From positions 192,853,948 to 192,917,947 of the forward strand of contig CP136064.1 in NCBI GenBank assembly GCA_032622095.1: a stretch of 64,000 nt of DNA, read 5' to 3'. Shown here piece after piece: positions 27,001 through 33,200 of the stretch. Numbering within the stretch: position 1 is the stretch's first letter; each line of letters starts with the position of its first letter. The notes beneath the pieces are model-generated. The model was not told the DNA's origin, did not search any database, and saw nothing but the letters and a program-made list of their open reading frames with translations. Made by a program: the position numbers and the translations under genes. This stretch comes from Siphonodentalium dalli. Taxonomy: Eukaryota; Mollusca; Scaphopoda; Gadilida; Siphonodentaliidae.

Positions 27001-30000
27001 CCATTCATGACTAAATCCATGCTGAAATGTTGTTCACTTGAGGAGTGTTCAGATAATAAGTTCATCAAACAGCTGTTTGTTGAGCTTTTTATCTGAATAT
27101 TATCTCGGAATGACTGAATATTCTGCACAAATCACCCTCAGTAATTATACGCCTGTTTTAAAAAACGGGTACTATTATGTTATTGGTCTGTCCATCCATC
27201 TGTCCATCTGCATGTTCATTTATGGTTTCCAGATGATAACTTTAGATATTCTCAACTGAATGCAATGAAATTTGGTATATGATTTTACTAGCCCAAAATA
27301 AAGGACAAGTTCGAATTTGGGTTCCGCCTGTCAATTATCACTCTGTCTTTGCACCATCACATCAGATGAGCCTTTGTTCATGTCTTCATTTTGGACAAAC
27401 CTCTTCCACACCCTAGAGATGCTCTTGGTATCTGAATATTATCTCGAAATGATTGAATATTAATATCATGTATTCTGCACAAATGTGAGTGTGATTCAGC
27501 ATATATAGCAGACAAACTTCCAGCAGGGCCTCATATGCCAAACTTACAAACTACAATATTCATGTGTGAATCCCTTCTGTTCATTTGTAAATGATAAGCA
27601 GCTCTAGAATGCCACTCTCAAGTTTCTATAATTTATCCGTCTAAACTAATCCTTTTGTGCAGTTTTTATCTAAATTTGACAAAAGGTAGTCTAAAGTGCT
27701 TTAAGAACAAAACAACGCAGGTTTGAAAATTTAACCCTTTCTATACTAAATACTCATTGACCAGTAGTTCCGTTCAAATTAACTACATACTTTAAATGCA
27801 CATTAAAAGCTCCATATTTAAAAGTAGCAATGCACAACCCAGCAGCAACTCACAAATGTTAAAAAGTTGGATTGGGAAACAGACGGTGTTCTTAAAAATA
27901 AAAAATCCATGAATGTTTTTCGAGTTTTAATGCCCGGACAACAAAAAGACAGCATGCTTCATTGACATAGGCAATTGCTTATGCACACTCTGCGATGACA
28001 ATGCATGGCTGAACCATTTGAAGTTACAAAAAGACTCTGCCAAGTAAATTGCAGAAGACGTAACTCATCATAAACTTGGTTGCAAAATGCAATTTGCCAT
28101 TTCCAAAAGCACCAAATATGATTAGAATAGATGAATACAGTGCAGAATGTACAATGTCATTTAAAAATGCCTCTTTAGAGCAGTTTTGAGCCATTATAAA
28201 AACTCTCACTATTTTCCCGGAATCGGACGATTTTTAGCTCACCTGAGATGAAGTCTCTGGTGGAGCTATAGTCATCACTCCTCGTCCGTCATTAATCCAT
28301 CTGTTCGCCCGTCTGTCTGTCCATTCAACCATCCATCTGCCAACAATAGTCTTCTTCTCCAGAACCATACGACAGAATGGGTTCATATTCACATGGGACT
28401 CGCATTCAGATTTGTTAAAATGAGGAGTTCATATTTGGTGTGGGATGTTCCCTGGCTGACTGGGTTTTAAATTTGTTCTAATGGAGTCATCGGGTCAAAT
28501 ATGGGCAGAGTCAGGGACATTACTCTTTTTAAAAATTAAGAACAAAAGAGAAATTTAGATTGAACTCCTTGCTCAATTTTGTAACTGCTCAATTGAATTT
28601 TTTTTTTTTTTTAAACTTGTTTCAAAAATTTGAAAAAACTACCACCATTATAACATCCCCAGTGGTACCCACCAGAGCCAAAATGCCAAATTTGGTCTAA
28701 CTCACTCTAAAATCCAGAACATATGTAAACAACATTGGATTTACAATAATAAACATATCAGTCTAATGTGTGGGCACACTTGTGTGCAGATCAGATATAC
28801 TGACAGTCAGGTATTGTTTTGTTTGCTTAGGTAATTAATATGTCTGATTTTATCTGCTATCAATATAAAATGTCAAAGGACAGATACACATTTAACAATT
28901 CATTTACCATTAGTCTGTAGTTGGCTTGAAAGTTTTTTTTTTCTTTGTTGGGATTTGTTCTAACAAGGGCAGCTACGAGATGTAATATCCAGCCACCCAC
29001 CCCAAAAAATGTTAACCCCTCCATAAGAGAAATACTTTAGTTGTTGCGTTCCAAGTTTATACTAATTTATAGATTCTCATAATTATAAATTTGAAATTCT
29101 TTAATATGTATATATCTCTCTATTCTAATGAGATCTATTTATATTTATTAATTATACCATCAAGGAAGAATAGCGATGCCATGCTGATTAATCTTTCCCT
29201 AAAGTTTATTTCTACACTTGAGGAACATGGTACCAATGATTTCACTGTGACTCCTAAAATATATGCTTTGAAATAACAAGACCAGATTTGTTATACCAGG
29301 GTCAGCAGATCAAAAAGAGTCGGGGCTAGGGCACATACCACTGTCTGTGTAATAAGTTATTACAGACAATGCACAAGGCAGATTGAGCCCATATTTGCTA
29401 AAATGGGCAATAAATTAATTGGGATTCTATAGGACTAAAAAACATGACACTAACAGATTCAAAAAATGTTTTAATGGTTTTAGGCAAAATATTTAATTGA
29501 TAACAATTTTCTGCTGTCTTAATTTTATTTAATTAAAAATAAATGTATTTTAGAGACAACATCATTTAAATAATCTTTTCTGTCCTGTGACGATATTATT
29601 TTTAGATTGAAATTATTCTCATAGTTTAGTTTTCCAACCAGTATTTGGTGGAAATTGTGTTGTTTTCAGACAAAAAGTATCAAATATTCTTATAATCAGT
29701 TAAACTGTTAGCCACATGATTTGACAAGTACTGAATATTGTACAGGTAGTCTTCAGAGTCCCAGTCTTCTCAGTCATTACAGTCAGGTGAGCACCCCAGT
29801 CATTGACTGTCTTGTATAAAAGAGAATATCACAATTTTCGACATTTTGGAAGTTAACAAGTGAACTATCTCTCCCCCTATCGTCACGTCCATGAGTGTGG
29901 TGTCCTTCTCTTGGCGAGTAACCCATTGATGATTATTTTGCAGGTGAGGACATTTAAGATGCACATGTTCACCGTTATACAGCTGTGCCTTCTTATATTT

Positions 30001-31278
30001 CTCTGGATAATAAAGTCAATTTTCGCTCTGGCTTTCCCGTTCCTACTGATCATGCTTATACCTGTGAGGAGTAGGATCATGGTTAAAATTTTCTCTGATA
30101 AAGAACTTGAAGAGGTAAATATTTATATTTTGTACAGTAAAACCTCTCCAAACCAAACACCCTTCGGACTGGCCCTTCTGTTCGGTTCAGAGAGGTGTTC
30201 GGTTTATAGAAAATCACACTACGATCGGAATGTATTGACGTCGTTACTAAGAGAAACTGTTGTTGAAGCACAATCAACTCATTATTGAATTTAACTTTAT
30301 TCAACAAAGTAACGAATAAAATATAAATAACATAGATAAAACACGGTATAATAAGAATTAAAACATGGTATATTAATAAGACATAATACTGTAGCAGATG
30401 GCACAGTGCATAATGGAGGTGCCCAGTGGGTGCAAAACACCATCTGGGAACTTAAATCTGAGTCTAGGTCTCCCATAGCAGTTTCTCCGACTCAGTATAA
30501 AAGTATACATTGGAATAGTATATTATTCATCTTCAGGGGTTTGCGGGTCTGAGTCTAGGTCTCCCATAGCAGTTTCTCAGACTCAGTATAAAAGTATACA
30601 TTGGAATAGTATATTATTCATCTTCAGGGGTTTGCGGAACGACGACAGATAATAAAATAGCAGACAGAGTCCCAATTTATTGGAGGGAAATGTTCAGATA
30701 ATAGGTTCAACAAATGACCTATGTTTGTTGAACTTATTATCTGAACATTTCTTAATGTAACTACTCGTCAATGAGTATTTATTATAGAAAGTGTTAACTC
30801 ACCTTAGACATACAAATATGACCCCGCCAATGGAAGTATACTTTCATCGAACTGGCCCTGTGTACATGTGCATTATTTTGCTGTGTATTGCACACATACG
30901 CATACTGATGTAGTGACATCCAGTCCAACATACCGCTAATAATTCAACCCCTTCTTTACTAAATACTCATTGACCAGTAGTTCCCTTAGGTTCCCTTAAG
31001 TTCAACAAACTGCCCTAGTCTGAACTTATTATCTGAACATTTCCCACCAATGGATATGAATCATTCCCACTTGTATTATCTGTTGTCTGCTTAATATTTC
31101 CTGAGCATTCCTTGAAATAAATAACAGACCATTCCAATATATACTTTTATAAATGATCAATTTAACAAAGATAGGGTTAATATTTTAATATATTTTGTAG
31201 CTTGATAGAGAAGAAGATGAATATGAGGAAGATGAAGATGAACCAGATTTCTACCAACAGGCTCACATGCCTATATAA
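3331..31278 (+). CDS. SLC4-family anion exchanger (AE type), 12 exons, 5' partial
   Basis: Join 3331-3627, 4313-4496, 5629-5829, 13656-13804, 14246-14440, 18308-18643, 19181-19270, 21688-21848, 22697-22950, 26796-26965, 29944-30114 and 31201-31278 to obtain 761 codons plus TAA. All eleven introns are GT-AG, with phases 0,1,1,0,0,0,0,2,1,0,0. The product resembles vertebrate AE2/AE1: a cytoplasmic half, 14 membrane segments and a short acidic tail. The family exchanges chloride for bicarbonate across the plasma membrane, setting cell pH and supplying bicarbonate, for example to mineralising epithelia. AE-type rather than Na-bicarbonate-cotransporter features are [43 protein letters not shown] and VKEQR. 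The glutamate in FMETQIT, the arginine in AATVR and the lysine in WIIKS sit at positions known to matter in AE1. The N-terminal part is missing. Confidence 0.93.
3669..3846. mobile_element. Palindromic MITE, family A
   Basis: Begins CAGTAATGCCC after TA and ends CATTACTA before TA. The centre, which in other copies reads GAGAGCTTTCCGATGAATGG, is partly deleted. It lies in intron 1, 41 bp after the exon; the rest of the intron (3847-4312) shows nothing further. Confidence 0.75.
4313..4496 (+). CDS. AE exon 2: dimerisation-arm region
   Basis: Acceptor ATATTTTTGCAG, donor AACAGG|GTTTGT, ending in phase 1. The protein has [20 protein letters not shown] and [10 protein letters not shown], matching the SLC4 segment that follows the STLMS motif, then a lysine/arginine-rich stretch ([12 protein letters not shown]). 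The linker to the membrane domain is shorter than in AE2. Confidence 0.92.
4591..4851. mobile_element. TTAA-type MITE, family B (degenerate)
   Basis: CCTTTCCATGACTGGAGCTT at the left and CATGAATGGGTTAA at the right. Between them are diverged versions of the family's two hairpins, seen as GCATTCTCTTTAATATACG and GCATTCTCTTGTATATC. The right TTAA is intact; the left one has decayed to GTAA. Confidence 0.7.
4856..5628. other. Intron 2 remainder, nothing recognised
   Basis: No exon, MITE or coding homology seen. Open frames at 4925-5107, 5172-5387 and 5354-5542 lack family resemblance. Confidence 0.5.
5629..5829 (+). CDS. AE exon 3: start of membrane domain (TM1)
   Basis: Acceptor TTGCTTTACAG, donor CTCATAG|GTACAT, phase 1 at both ends. 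The residues [20 protein letters not shown], then [15 protein letters not shown] and the TM1 helix ending FGGLIG, follow the AE pattern closely. DITD and the Q after NP are AE-like. The intron after it is the longest of the gene (7.8 kb). Confidence 0.94.
5895..6240 (+). repeat. Two diverged copies of the 171-bp CGGATGATAACT repeat
   Basis: GTTATCCGGACGATAACTCA near 5900 and TGTCCGGATGATAACTCAAG near 6100 start units that end in GAGTTATGCCCC, the same unit ends found in the better preserved array at 6.8-7.7 kb. Confidence 0.65.
6498..6665. repeat. Inverted-repeat copy 1 (GTATCTTGCCCACTGAAC)
   Basis: About 168 bp starting GTATCTTGCCCACTGAAC and running to CGCCATATTTTTATTCC. It is the reverse complement, with few mismatches, of 12356-12522. 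It contains ATGTTCATGACA and AATCACGTGATTTC palindromes. Confidence 0.75.
6748..7716 (+). mobile_element. Tandem-core element with terminal hairpin
   Basis: Starts with the hairpin TACGCCCTTTTGAAAAAAAG GCCGTA, then GTCTGTCCGTCC and a GGGC microsatellite (about 6798-6826). Five tandem monomers of about 171 bp follow, beginning near 6837, 7009, 7181, 7351 and 7521; each starts with CCGGATGATAACT and ends near GAGTTATGCCCC. The right end is AGGGCGTATATTGCACGCCC AGCG. Terminal hairpin plus microsatellite plus monomer core resembles the bivalve pearl / Helentron-associated (HINE) architecture; that class is inferred. Confidence 0.65.
7717..8382. other. Intron 3 segment, nothing recognised
   Basis: AT-rich sequence between the tandem-core element and the GC-rich relic. 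No exon or repeat copy was seen. Confidence 0.45.
8417..8510 (-). repeat. Copy 1 of the SPNPRPVW terminal repeat
   Basis: Minus strand reads [18 protein letters not shown] then stop. The flanking DNA also matches the 10-kb copy (TTTCGAGG and CCAAGAA blocks at 8383-8416). Confidence 0.6.
8881..8970 (-). repeat. Copy 2 of the SPNPRPVW terminal repeat
   Basis: Minus strand reads [16 protein letters not shown]. An extra C shifts the frame so that the conserved stop is missed. It is directly preceded on the minus strand by the S/P/T-rich frame 8976-9191, whose DNA aligns with the segment next to copy 3. Confidence 0.6.
9522..9885 (-). repeat. Diverged direct duplication inside the relic
   Basis: About 9570-9640 and 9715-9800 align as two units of roughly 150 bp. 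Translated on the minus strand, both have an EC...HL...ISNR / EC...HL...ISIR pattern. The right unit is preceded by a short frame containing [17 protein letters not shown] and a stop. Confidence 0.45.
10026..10254 (-). pseudogene. Copy 3 of the SPNPRPVW terminal repeat with upstream frame
   Basis: Minus strand 10254-10057 is open and ends [19 protein letters not shown] then stop. The repeat itself covers 10026-10120. The upstream part aligns at DNA level, in a different frame, with the segment before copy 2. Function unknown. Confidence 0.45.
12039..12086 (+). repeat. 48-nt poly(G) tract
   Basis: Uninterrupted run of G from 12039 to 12086, preceded by CCCCTTTC. The tract makes an apparent polyglycine frame that is not a gene. 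Its length may not be accurate in the assembly. Confidence 0.9.
12202..12297. repeat. Foldback arm pair, CAGTGGGCAAGATAC
   Basis: GTTCAGTGGGCAAGATAC near 12209 and GTATCTTGCCCACTGAAC near 12280 face each other. The segment 12230-12293 is also the reverse complement of about 12500-12563. Confidence 0.7.
12356..12566. repeat. Inverted-repeat copy 2, partner of 6498-6665
   Basis: 12356-12522 mirrors 6498-6665, ending GTTCAGTGGGCAAGATAC. The adjoining 12523-12566 mirrors the foldback at 12230-12280. Together the two copies bracket 5.7 kb of intron 3. Confidence 0.75.
12567..13655. other. Intron 3 end, nothing recognised
   Basis: AT-rich, no exon or known repeat. The frame at 13083-13280 has no family resemblance. 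Confidence 0.5.
13656..13804 (+). CDS. AE exon 4: TM2-TM3
   Basis: Acceptor ATGATTACAG, donor TATTCT|GTGAGT. It reads [18 protein letters not shown], then [20 protein letters not shown] and EESLYS. In SLC4 structures this part of TM3 lines the substrate site; the QPLLV...GPVLVFEE wording is AE-like. Confidence 0.95.
13805..14245. other. Intron 4, nothing recognised
   Basis: Short AT-rich intron without repeats that I can place. Confidence 0.6.
14246..14440 (+). CDS. AE exon 5: TM4-TM5
   Basis: Acceptor TTTCTATTTCAG, donor GATGAG|GTGAGT; 65 codons in phase 0. [37 protein letters not shown] and [14 protein letters not shown] match the AE region that ends in the stilbene-reactive lysine segment of AE1. 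Confidence 0.95.
14492..14678. mobile_element. MITE family C, right part
   Basis: Has TTGAACTTATTATCTGAACA, CCAATGAATAGGAATCC-like and ACCATTCCAATATATA blocks and ends AGAAAGAG before TTAA. The left end is missing. Confidence 0.6.
14776..15014. mobile_element. MITE family B
   Basis: TTAA then CCCTTCCATGACTGGAACTT. It has internal hairpins built from GCATTCTCTTATATATGCAA and its complement. The right end CATCATGAAAGGAATTG is degenerate. It lies in intron 5. Confidence 0.75.
15015..15589. other. Intron 5 segment, nothing recognised
   Basis: No exon. TAAATATTTACATCTCGAT at about 15543 recurs at about 10575, showing that a small part is repeated. Confidence 0.45.
15590..15803. mobile_element. 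Palindromic MITE, family A
   Basis: Full-length copy, CAGTAATGCCC to GGGCATTACTG, with flanking TA. The halves fold over the whole length. Confidence 0.85.
15804..16206. other. Intron 5 segment, nothing recognised
   Basis: AT-rich, no repeat placed; CATGGCCACCAACAGCCATC near 16141 is a stray piece of the monomer repeat that follows. Confidence 0.45.
16207..16868 (-). mobile_element. Diverged tandem-core element, reverse of the 55-58 kb array
   Basis: Starts with the hairpin AGCTCAACTT...AAGTTTGAGCT (16211-16238) and GTCCGTTGTGCGTGTCCGTC. It continues with three to four monomers of about 155 bp carrying CATGTAGATGGGAACGAGT and GGCCATCTTGGATTT, and ends at the palindrome AGTGTCATTGACACT (16848-16862). 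Order and orientation are the reverse of 55029-58555. Confidence 0.7.
16870..17612 (-). mobile_element. Second, older monomer block
   Basis: Further, more decayed monomers (CCATCTTGGATTTTACTCTT, CCTTTGGCACAC, TCAGGATCACCTCTGGATGG). They end in the same palindrome, AGTGTCATTGACACT, at 17588-17602, so two element ends lie in tandem. Confidence 0.6.
17695..17865. repeat. Foldback with ACGAGT blocks
   Basis: TATATAGAGGATCTCCAACG begins a diverged inverted repeat with several CGAGTT motifs (AAACGAGTTTGATAAA / TTTATCAAACGAGTTT), closing at ACGATCTTATATATCACA. Similar elements lie at 51.4 and 51.8 kb. Confidence 0.6.
18308..18643 (+). CDS. AE exon 6: glycosylated loop and TM6
   Basis: Acceptor ACTTTTCAG, donor CGAAGT|GTAAGT; 112 codons. 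[12 protein letters not shown] follows the AE pattern FQxHPL. Then comes an extracellular loop of about 70 residues with seven N-X-S/T sequons (NKS, NIT, NSS, NNS, NSS, NSS, NNS), and [20 protein letters not shown] with [13 protein letters not shown]. The vertebrate AE2 loop at this place is also glycosylated. Confidence 0.95.
18889..19042. mobile_element. Palindromic MITE, family A (short)
   Basis: 154 bp, CAGTAATGCCC to GGGCATTACTG with flanking TA; part of the left arm is deleted. It lies in intron 6, 245 bp after exon 6. Confidence 0.8.
19181..19270 (+). CDS. AE exon 7: TM7
   Basis: Acceptor TATTCATTACAG, donor ACTCAG|GTAAGA; 30 codons, phase 0. [16 protein letters not shown] and [10 protein letters not shown] match the AE segment RRxxGDFGVPI...DxYTQ. 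This short exon is easily missed by gene finders. Confidence 0.94.
19271..19967. other. Intron 7 start, little recognised
   Basis: A fragment of family C (CTACTCATCAATGAGTAG) lies near 19377. The remainder, including the overlapping frames at 19504-19852, is unassigned. Confidence 0.45.
19968..20017 (+). repeat. 25-bp tandem duplication
   Basis: ATTTAGCGACTGACACAATC plus GGGCA occurs twice in a row (19968-19992, 19993-20017) without mismatch. Confidence 0.9.
20181..20512 (+). repeat. Diverged direct repeat, offset about 220 bp
   Basis: ACTGGCTTAGTATAATGTGT at 20181 recurs as ACTGGCTCAGTATGATGTGT at about 20399. The following GTTACA..CGGAATGG..ACATTG and TGTCCCTC.ACTCA blocks also recur. Confidence 0.7.
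20513..21687. other. Intron 7 remainder, nothing recognised
   Basis: AT-rich; no exon, MITE or homology seen. Confidence 0.5.
21688..21848 (+). CDS. AE exon 8: loop and TM8
   Basis: Acceptor TTGGTTGCAG, donor ACTGA|GTAAGT, ending in phase 2. [20 protein letters not shown] then [17 protein letters not shown] match the AE family. The E in FMETQIT corresponds to the glutamate of AE1 TM8 that is linked to proton-coupled sulfate transport. Confidence 0.95.
21941..22088. mobile_element. Palindromic MITE, family A (short)
   Basis: CAATAATGCCG to GGGCATTACTG with TA on both sides; the centre is deleted. Confidence 0.8.
22285..22475. repeat. Dispersed repeat, partner at 63805-64000
   Basis: GTTGAACAAAATGTTTATAT, GACAGTGGTTAGCATT and the sequence to about 22475 are the reverse complement of the window's right end, with moderate divergence. 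Confidence 0.65.
22697..22950 (+). CDS. AE exon 9: TM9-TM10
   Basis: Acceptor TTTTAATTGCAG, donor [52 protein letters not shown] and [17 protein letters not shown] follow AE2 closely. The arginine of AATVR corresponds to the substrate-site arginine described in AE1. KGSGYHLD and VKEQR are family hallmarks. Confidence 0.95.
23024..23272. mobile_element. MITE family B
   Basis: Bounded by TTAA at 23020-23023 and 23273-23276. CCCTTTAATTACGGGAGCTG at the left, ACTCCAGTCATGTAAGGG at the right. It has two internal hairpins of the GCATTCTCTTATATATGC type. Confidence 0.85.
23277..23667. mobile_element. TTAA MITE family B2 (CCCTTTACCCAACA)
   Basis: 391 bp from CCCTTTACCCAACAAAC to TTGGGTAAAGGG, bounded by TTAA at 23273-23276 and 23668-23671. 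The left TTAA is shared with the neighbouring family B copy. It contains two near-perfect hairpins using the GCATTCTCTTATATATGCGA module and a unique block with ACCGGCC repeats. A close second copy is at 36330-36683. Confidence 0.85.
24006..24419. mobile_element. hAT-like MITE, family D
   Basis: Left end CAAGGCTGGAGATAGTGTGT, right end TGCTATTTCTAGGCTTG. The internal block with GAGACCTAGGATCAGATT and GTTGGTGATGTTCACCCATT is shared with the copies at 32.8 and 39.2 kb. The 8-bp duplication is no longer recognisable here. Confidence 0.7.
24457..24916. mobile_element. Palindromic MITE, family A, interrupted
   Basis: CAGTAATGCCC to GGGCATTACTG with flanking TA. A family D element and its 8-bp target duplication lie in the left arm; without them it is a normal copy. 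Confidence 0.85.
24509..24762. mobile_element. hAT-like MITE, family D, internal deletion, nested
   Basis: 254 bp, CAAGCCTTGAAATAG to CTATTTCAAGGCTTG. The target sequence TGGGTAAC is present at 24501-24508 and 24763-24770; the host element has it only once elsewhere. It lacks the middle of the 412-bp form. Confidence 0.9.
24919..26203. other. Intron 9 segment, nothing recognised
   Basis: AT-rich DNA with no exon and no MITE that I can place. Confidence 0.5.
26204..26443. mobile_element. MITE family B
   Basis: CTCTTTCATGACTGCAGCTT at the left; CGTCATCAAAGGG then TTAA (26444-26447) at the right. The right hairpin GCATTCTCTTATATATATGA is well kept. Confidence 0.8.
26796..26965 (+). CDS. AE exon 10: TM11-TM12
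   Basis: Acceptor ATTTTTTTTCTCTAG, donor [52 protein letters not shown] and [14 protein letters not shown] match the AE IPLAVLFGIFLYMG and KHHPD segments. Confidence 0.96.
26966..27154. other. Intron 10 start
   Basis: A small family C fragment (GTTCAGATAATAAGTTCA) near 27047-27065. Nothing else. Confidence 0.4.
27155..27350 (+). mobile_element. Truncated copy of the TACGCCC tandem-core element
   Basis: TACGCCTGTTTTAAAAAACG then GTCTGTCCATCC and one monomer (CCAGATGATAACTTTAG to GTTCGAATTTGGGTTCCGCC). It corresponds to the start of the element at 6748. Confidence 0.65.
27735..27772. mobile_element. MITE family C, left-end fragment
   Basis: TTAA then CCCTTTCTATACTAAATACT and CATTGACCAGTAGTTCC. 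The rest is lost. Confidence 0.65.
28234..28520 (+). mobile_element. AGCTCACCTGAG tandem-core element, truncated
   Basis: Starts TTTTTAGCTCACCTGAGATG and GTCTCTGGTGGAGCTATAG, then a CCGTC-rich run and one to two monomers with TTCAGATTTGTTAAAATGAG. The same family lies at 42.0 and 43.9 kb. Confidence 0.7.
28521..29749. other. Intron 10 segment, nothing recognised
   Basis: AT-rich, no exon or known element. Confidence 0.5.
29750..29816 (-). mobile_element. Short 3'-end fragment of the CR1-like LINE
   Basis: CAGAGTCCCAGTCTTCTCAG and GAGCACCCCAGTCATTGACT match 49370-49430 in the same orientation, i.e. the distal end of that minus-strand LINE. Confidence 0.55.
29944..30114 (+). CDS. AE exon 11: TM13-TM14
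   Basis: Acceptor GATTATTTTGCAG, donor GAAGAG|GTAAAT; 57 codons. [13 protein letters not shown] matches the AE signature (R/K)T.RMHLFT.(I/L)Q. WIIKS and [16 protein letters not shown] follow; the lysine corresponds to AE1 Lys851. Confidence 0.95.
30121..30215. mobile_element. CAGTAAAACCTCTC repeat
   Basis: CAGTAAAACCTCTCCAAACC follows the donor by about 20 bp, and GAGAGGTGTTCGGTTTATAG faces it. This looks like one end of a Tc1/mariner-related MITE of a type common in invertebrates. Confidence 0.45.
30457..30638 (+). repeat. 91-bp tandem duplication
   Basis: TCTGAGTCTAGGTCTCCCAT starts both copies (30457 and 30548). They differ near CTCCGACTC / CTCAGACTC and at the very end. Confidence 0.9.
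30688..30793. mobile_element. MITE family C fragment
   Basis: ATGTTCAGATAATAGGTTCA folds onto TTGAACTTATTATCTGAACA. The right end ATTATAGAAAGTG precedes TTAA. Confidence 0.6.
30947..31176. mobile_element. MITE family C
   Basis: CCCCTTCTTTACTAAATACT to ACAAAGATAGGG, then TTAA. It ends 24 bp before exon 12. Confidence 0.7.
31201..31278 (+). CDS. AE exon 12: C-terminal tail and stop
   Basis: Acceptor ATATTTTGTAG. It encodes [20 protein letters not shown], then AHMPI and TAA. AE proteins end LD(A/S)(D/E)...DEYNE.xMPV. The LDREE at the start corresponds to the LDADD site proposed to bind carbonic anhydrase II in AE1. The tail here is unusually acidic. Confidence 0.94.
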   Translation, partial: LDREEDEYEEDEDEPDFYQQAHMPI

Positions 31279-31650
31279 GTCAGCTTTGGAAAGGCTCATA
31301 CAGTAATGCTCTAAATAATCGACCCCTTAACCACAGCAGAATTATGGGTAACTTTTCAGGATTTAGTCGGAAATATGGCTTGTTGCCATTCATCGGAAAG
31401 CTATCACCAAGAGCTTTCCGATGAATGGCAACAAGCCATATTTCCGACTAAATCCTGAAAAGTTACTCATAATTCTGCTGTGGTTAAGGGGTTGATTACT
31501 TAGGGCATTACTGTATCATGCCTATATAGATCAGCTTCGAAAGGCTCATACGCCTATATAGGTCAGCTTTCGAAAATGCAATAGGTCAGCTACATAAGCC
31601 ACATATACCTGTATAGGTCAGCTATGCCTCTATAAGTCAGCTTTCGATTG
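31265..31650 (+). repeat. Minisatellite repeating the stop-codon region
   Basis: Units based on CATGCCTATATAAGTCAGCT begin at 31265, 31517 and 31549, with more degenerate ones to about 31647. The first unit contains the exchanger's last codons and stop. A family A MITE is inserted between units 1 and 2. Confidence 0.75.
31301..31513. mobile_element. Palindromic MITE, family A, in the 3' UTR
   Basis: Full-length, CAGTAATGCTC to GGGCATTACTG, TA flanks. It starts 23 bp after the stop codon, so it should be part of the mature mRNA as a long hairpin unless an intron removes it. Confidence 0.85.
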
Positions 31651-31827
31651 CCAAATATAACGATATATGTCGACTTACAAAAACAAACAGACATAAAATG
31701 GGATGCTGAATGCATGTATAAGTTGATCTCAGAGAGGCCCAAATATCTATATATTAGAGGTGTTAAGATAAACAATATCCTCTTTATTTTTCATGCTTTT
31801 ATCACCAATGTTTTATTCCACCAACCT

Positions 31828-31898
31828 TACCGAACCTTATTATCTGAACAGTTCCTAAGGGATAACTACTCGTCAATGAGTATTTAGTATAGAACGGG
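31828..31898. mobile_element. MITE family C, right-end fragment
   Basis: TTATTATCTGAACAGTTCCT, GTCAATGAGTATTTAGTATA and AGAACGGG before TTAA. Confidence 0.65.
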
Positions 31899-31922
31899 TT
31901 AAATTGACTTACAAAAGACCTG

Positions 31923-32135
31923 CAGTAATTCCATAAATAATTGACTCCTTAACCACAGGAGAATTATGGGTAATTTTACCGGATTTATTCAGAAATATGG
32001 CTTGTTGCCATTCATTGGAAAGCTCTCACTGAGAGCTTTCCTATGAATGGCAACAAGCCATATTTCCAACTAAATCCTGAAAAATTACCCATAATTCTGC
32101 TGTTGTAAAGGAATCGACTATTTAGGGTATTGCTG
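31923..32135. mobile_element. Palindromic MITE, family A
   Basis: CAGTAATTCCATAAATAATT to TTTAGGGTATTGCTG then TA; the left TA has changed to TG. Two full-length copies thus lie within 850 bp of the stop codon. Confidence 0.8.
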
Positions 32136-32791
32136 TAGTTTCTTATCAACTGTTGTCACTACATCTAACAGACCTTTAAACAATTTCACCCACGCATTAA
32201 ACTTGATAAATCTTATGTTTCGAATGCTTGTTAATGAACTTGATCTAGGCTTCGTTTGGAACTGGCAGCTATAAATGTTTAGATATGCCAAGAAAAGTGA
32301 GCAGAAAAAATTGGTGGCCATTATTGTTAAACCCTTTTAAAGAAGTGGAAACATTGGAAACAGTAACATTATAGCTAGTGTGGTCAAATAACTAGACATT
32401 ATTTCATGAAGTTCTCTCTGTCGACAACATGCTAACCAACTGGGTAGCGGTGAAATAACTTTATTCTCGATGTTTTCCAACATTCTTGCTTCTAGGGCTT
32501 TTACTTGAAACACTACCTATCGCACATGTGGACTAATTTGCTGTCACATGTCATGCTTGACACATGAGGTGTTGTACTTGACATTCTCCAATTTAAATAT
32601 GTCTGAGAACGTAAGTTGTTAGAGAATATTTAAATGCAGGTTGTATTGTCTTGTGTTTAGAAACTTTAGTTTATGATCCTGTTTTTTTTTCTGCTTAAAT
32701 TCCTTGCCATATTGCCATATATGTAATTGTTTGATATTAGAGAGTTTTATATTGAAAAGTTGTGACTTCACCTGTCAAGCGCCATCAGACT

Positions 32792-33200
32792 GTCTGTGTC
32801 TGTCACTTGCAGAATGAGGTCCACAGAGGGTAATTTAGTGACACTATCCCACATGGTGGCCTAGCGTCACCAATTTCTCCCTCTGGGAACCTTTATCTGC
32901 TGAGGCCTCAACTGCTATGGGAGACCTAGGATCAGATTTAAGTTCCCCCAGTTCCACTTGGTGATGTTCACCCATTATTTACCTCAATTTTATTTTCTGC
33001 AAATTAGGAGATATAGAAACTGAACAGAAGGGAAAAAGTAACTAAAACAATGTTAATTTTAAACTGCAGATACTTCCTACAAGATGAGGCCTAAGCAGAA
33101 TGAGCTCCCCAGAGAGTGAATTTAGTAAAGCTAGCCCACTGTATTGGGTAGCATCACTAAATTCACCCTCTGCAAATGACAGACACTATTTCAAGGCTTG
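32792..33200. mobile_element. hAT-like MITE, family D
   Basis: The right end CTATTTCAAGGCTTG is intact; the left end is cut back to GTGTCTGTCACTTGCAG. CAGACT occurs on both sides and may be what remains of the 8-bp duplication. Confidence 0.65.
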
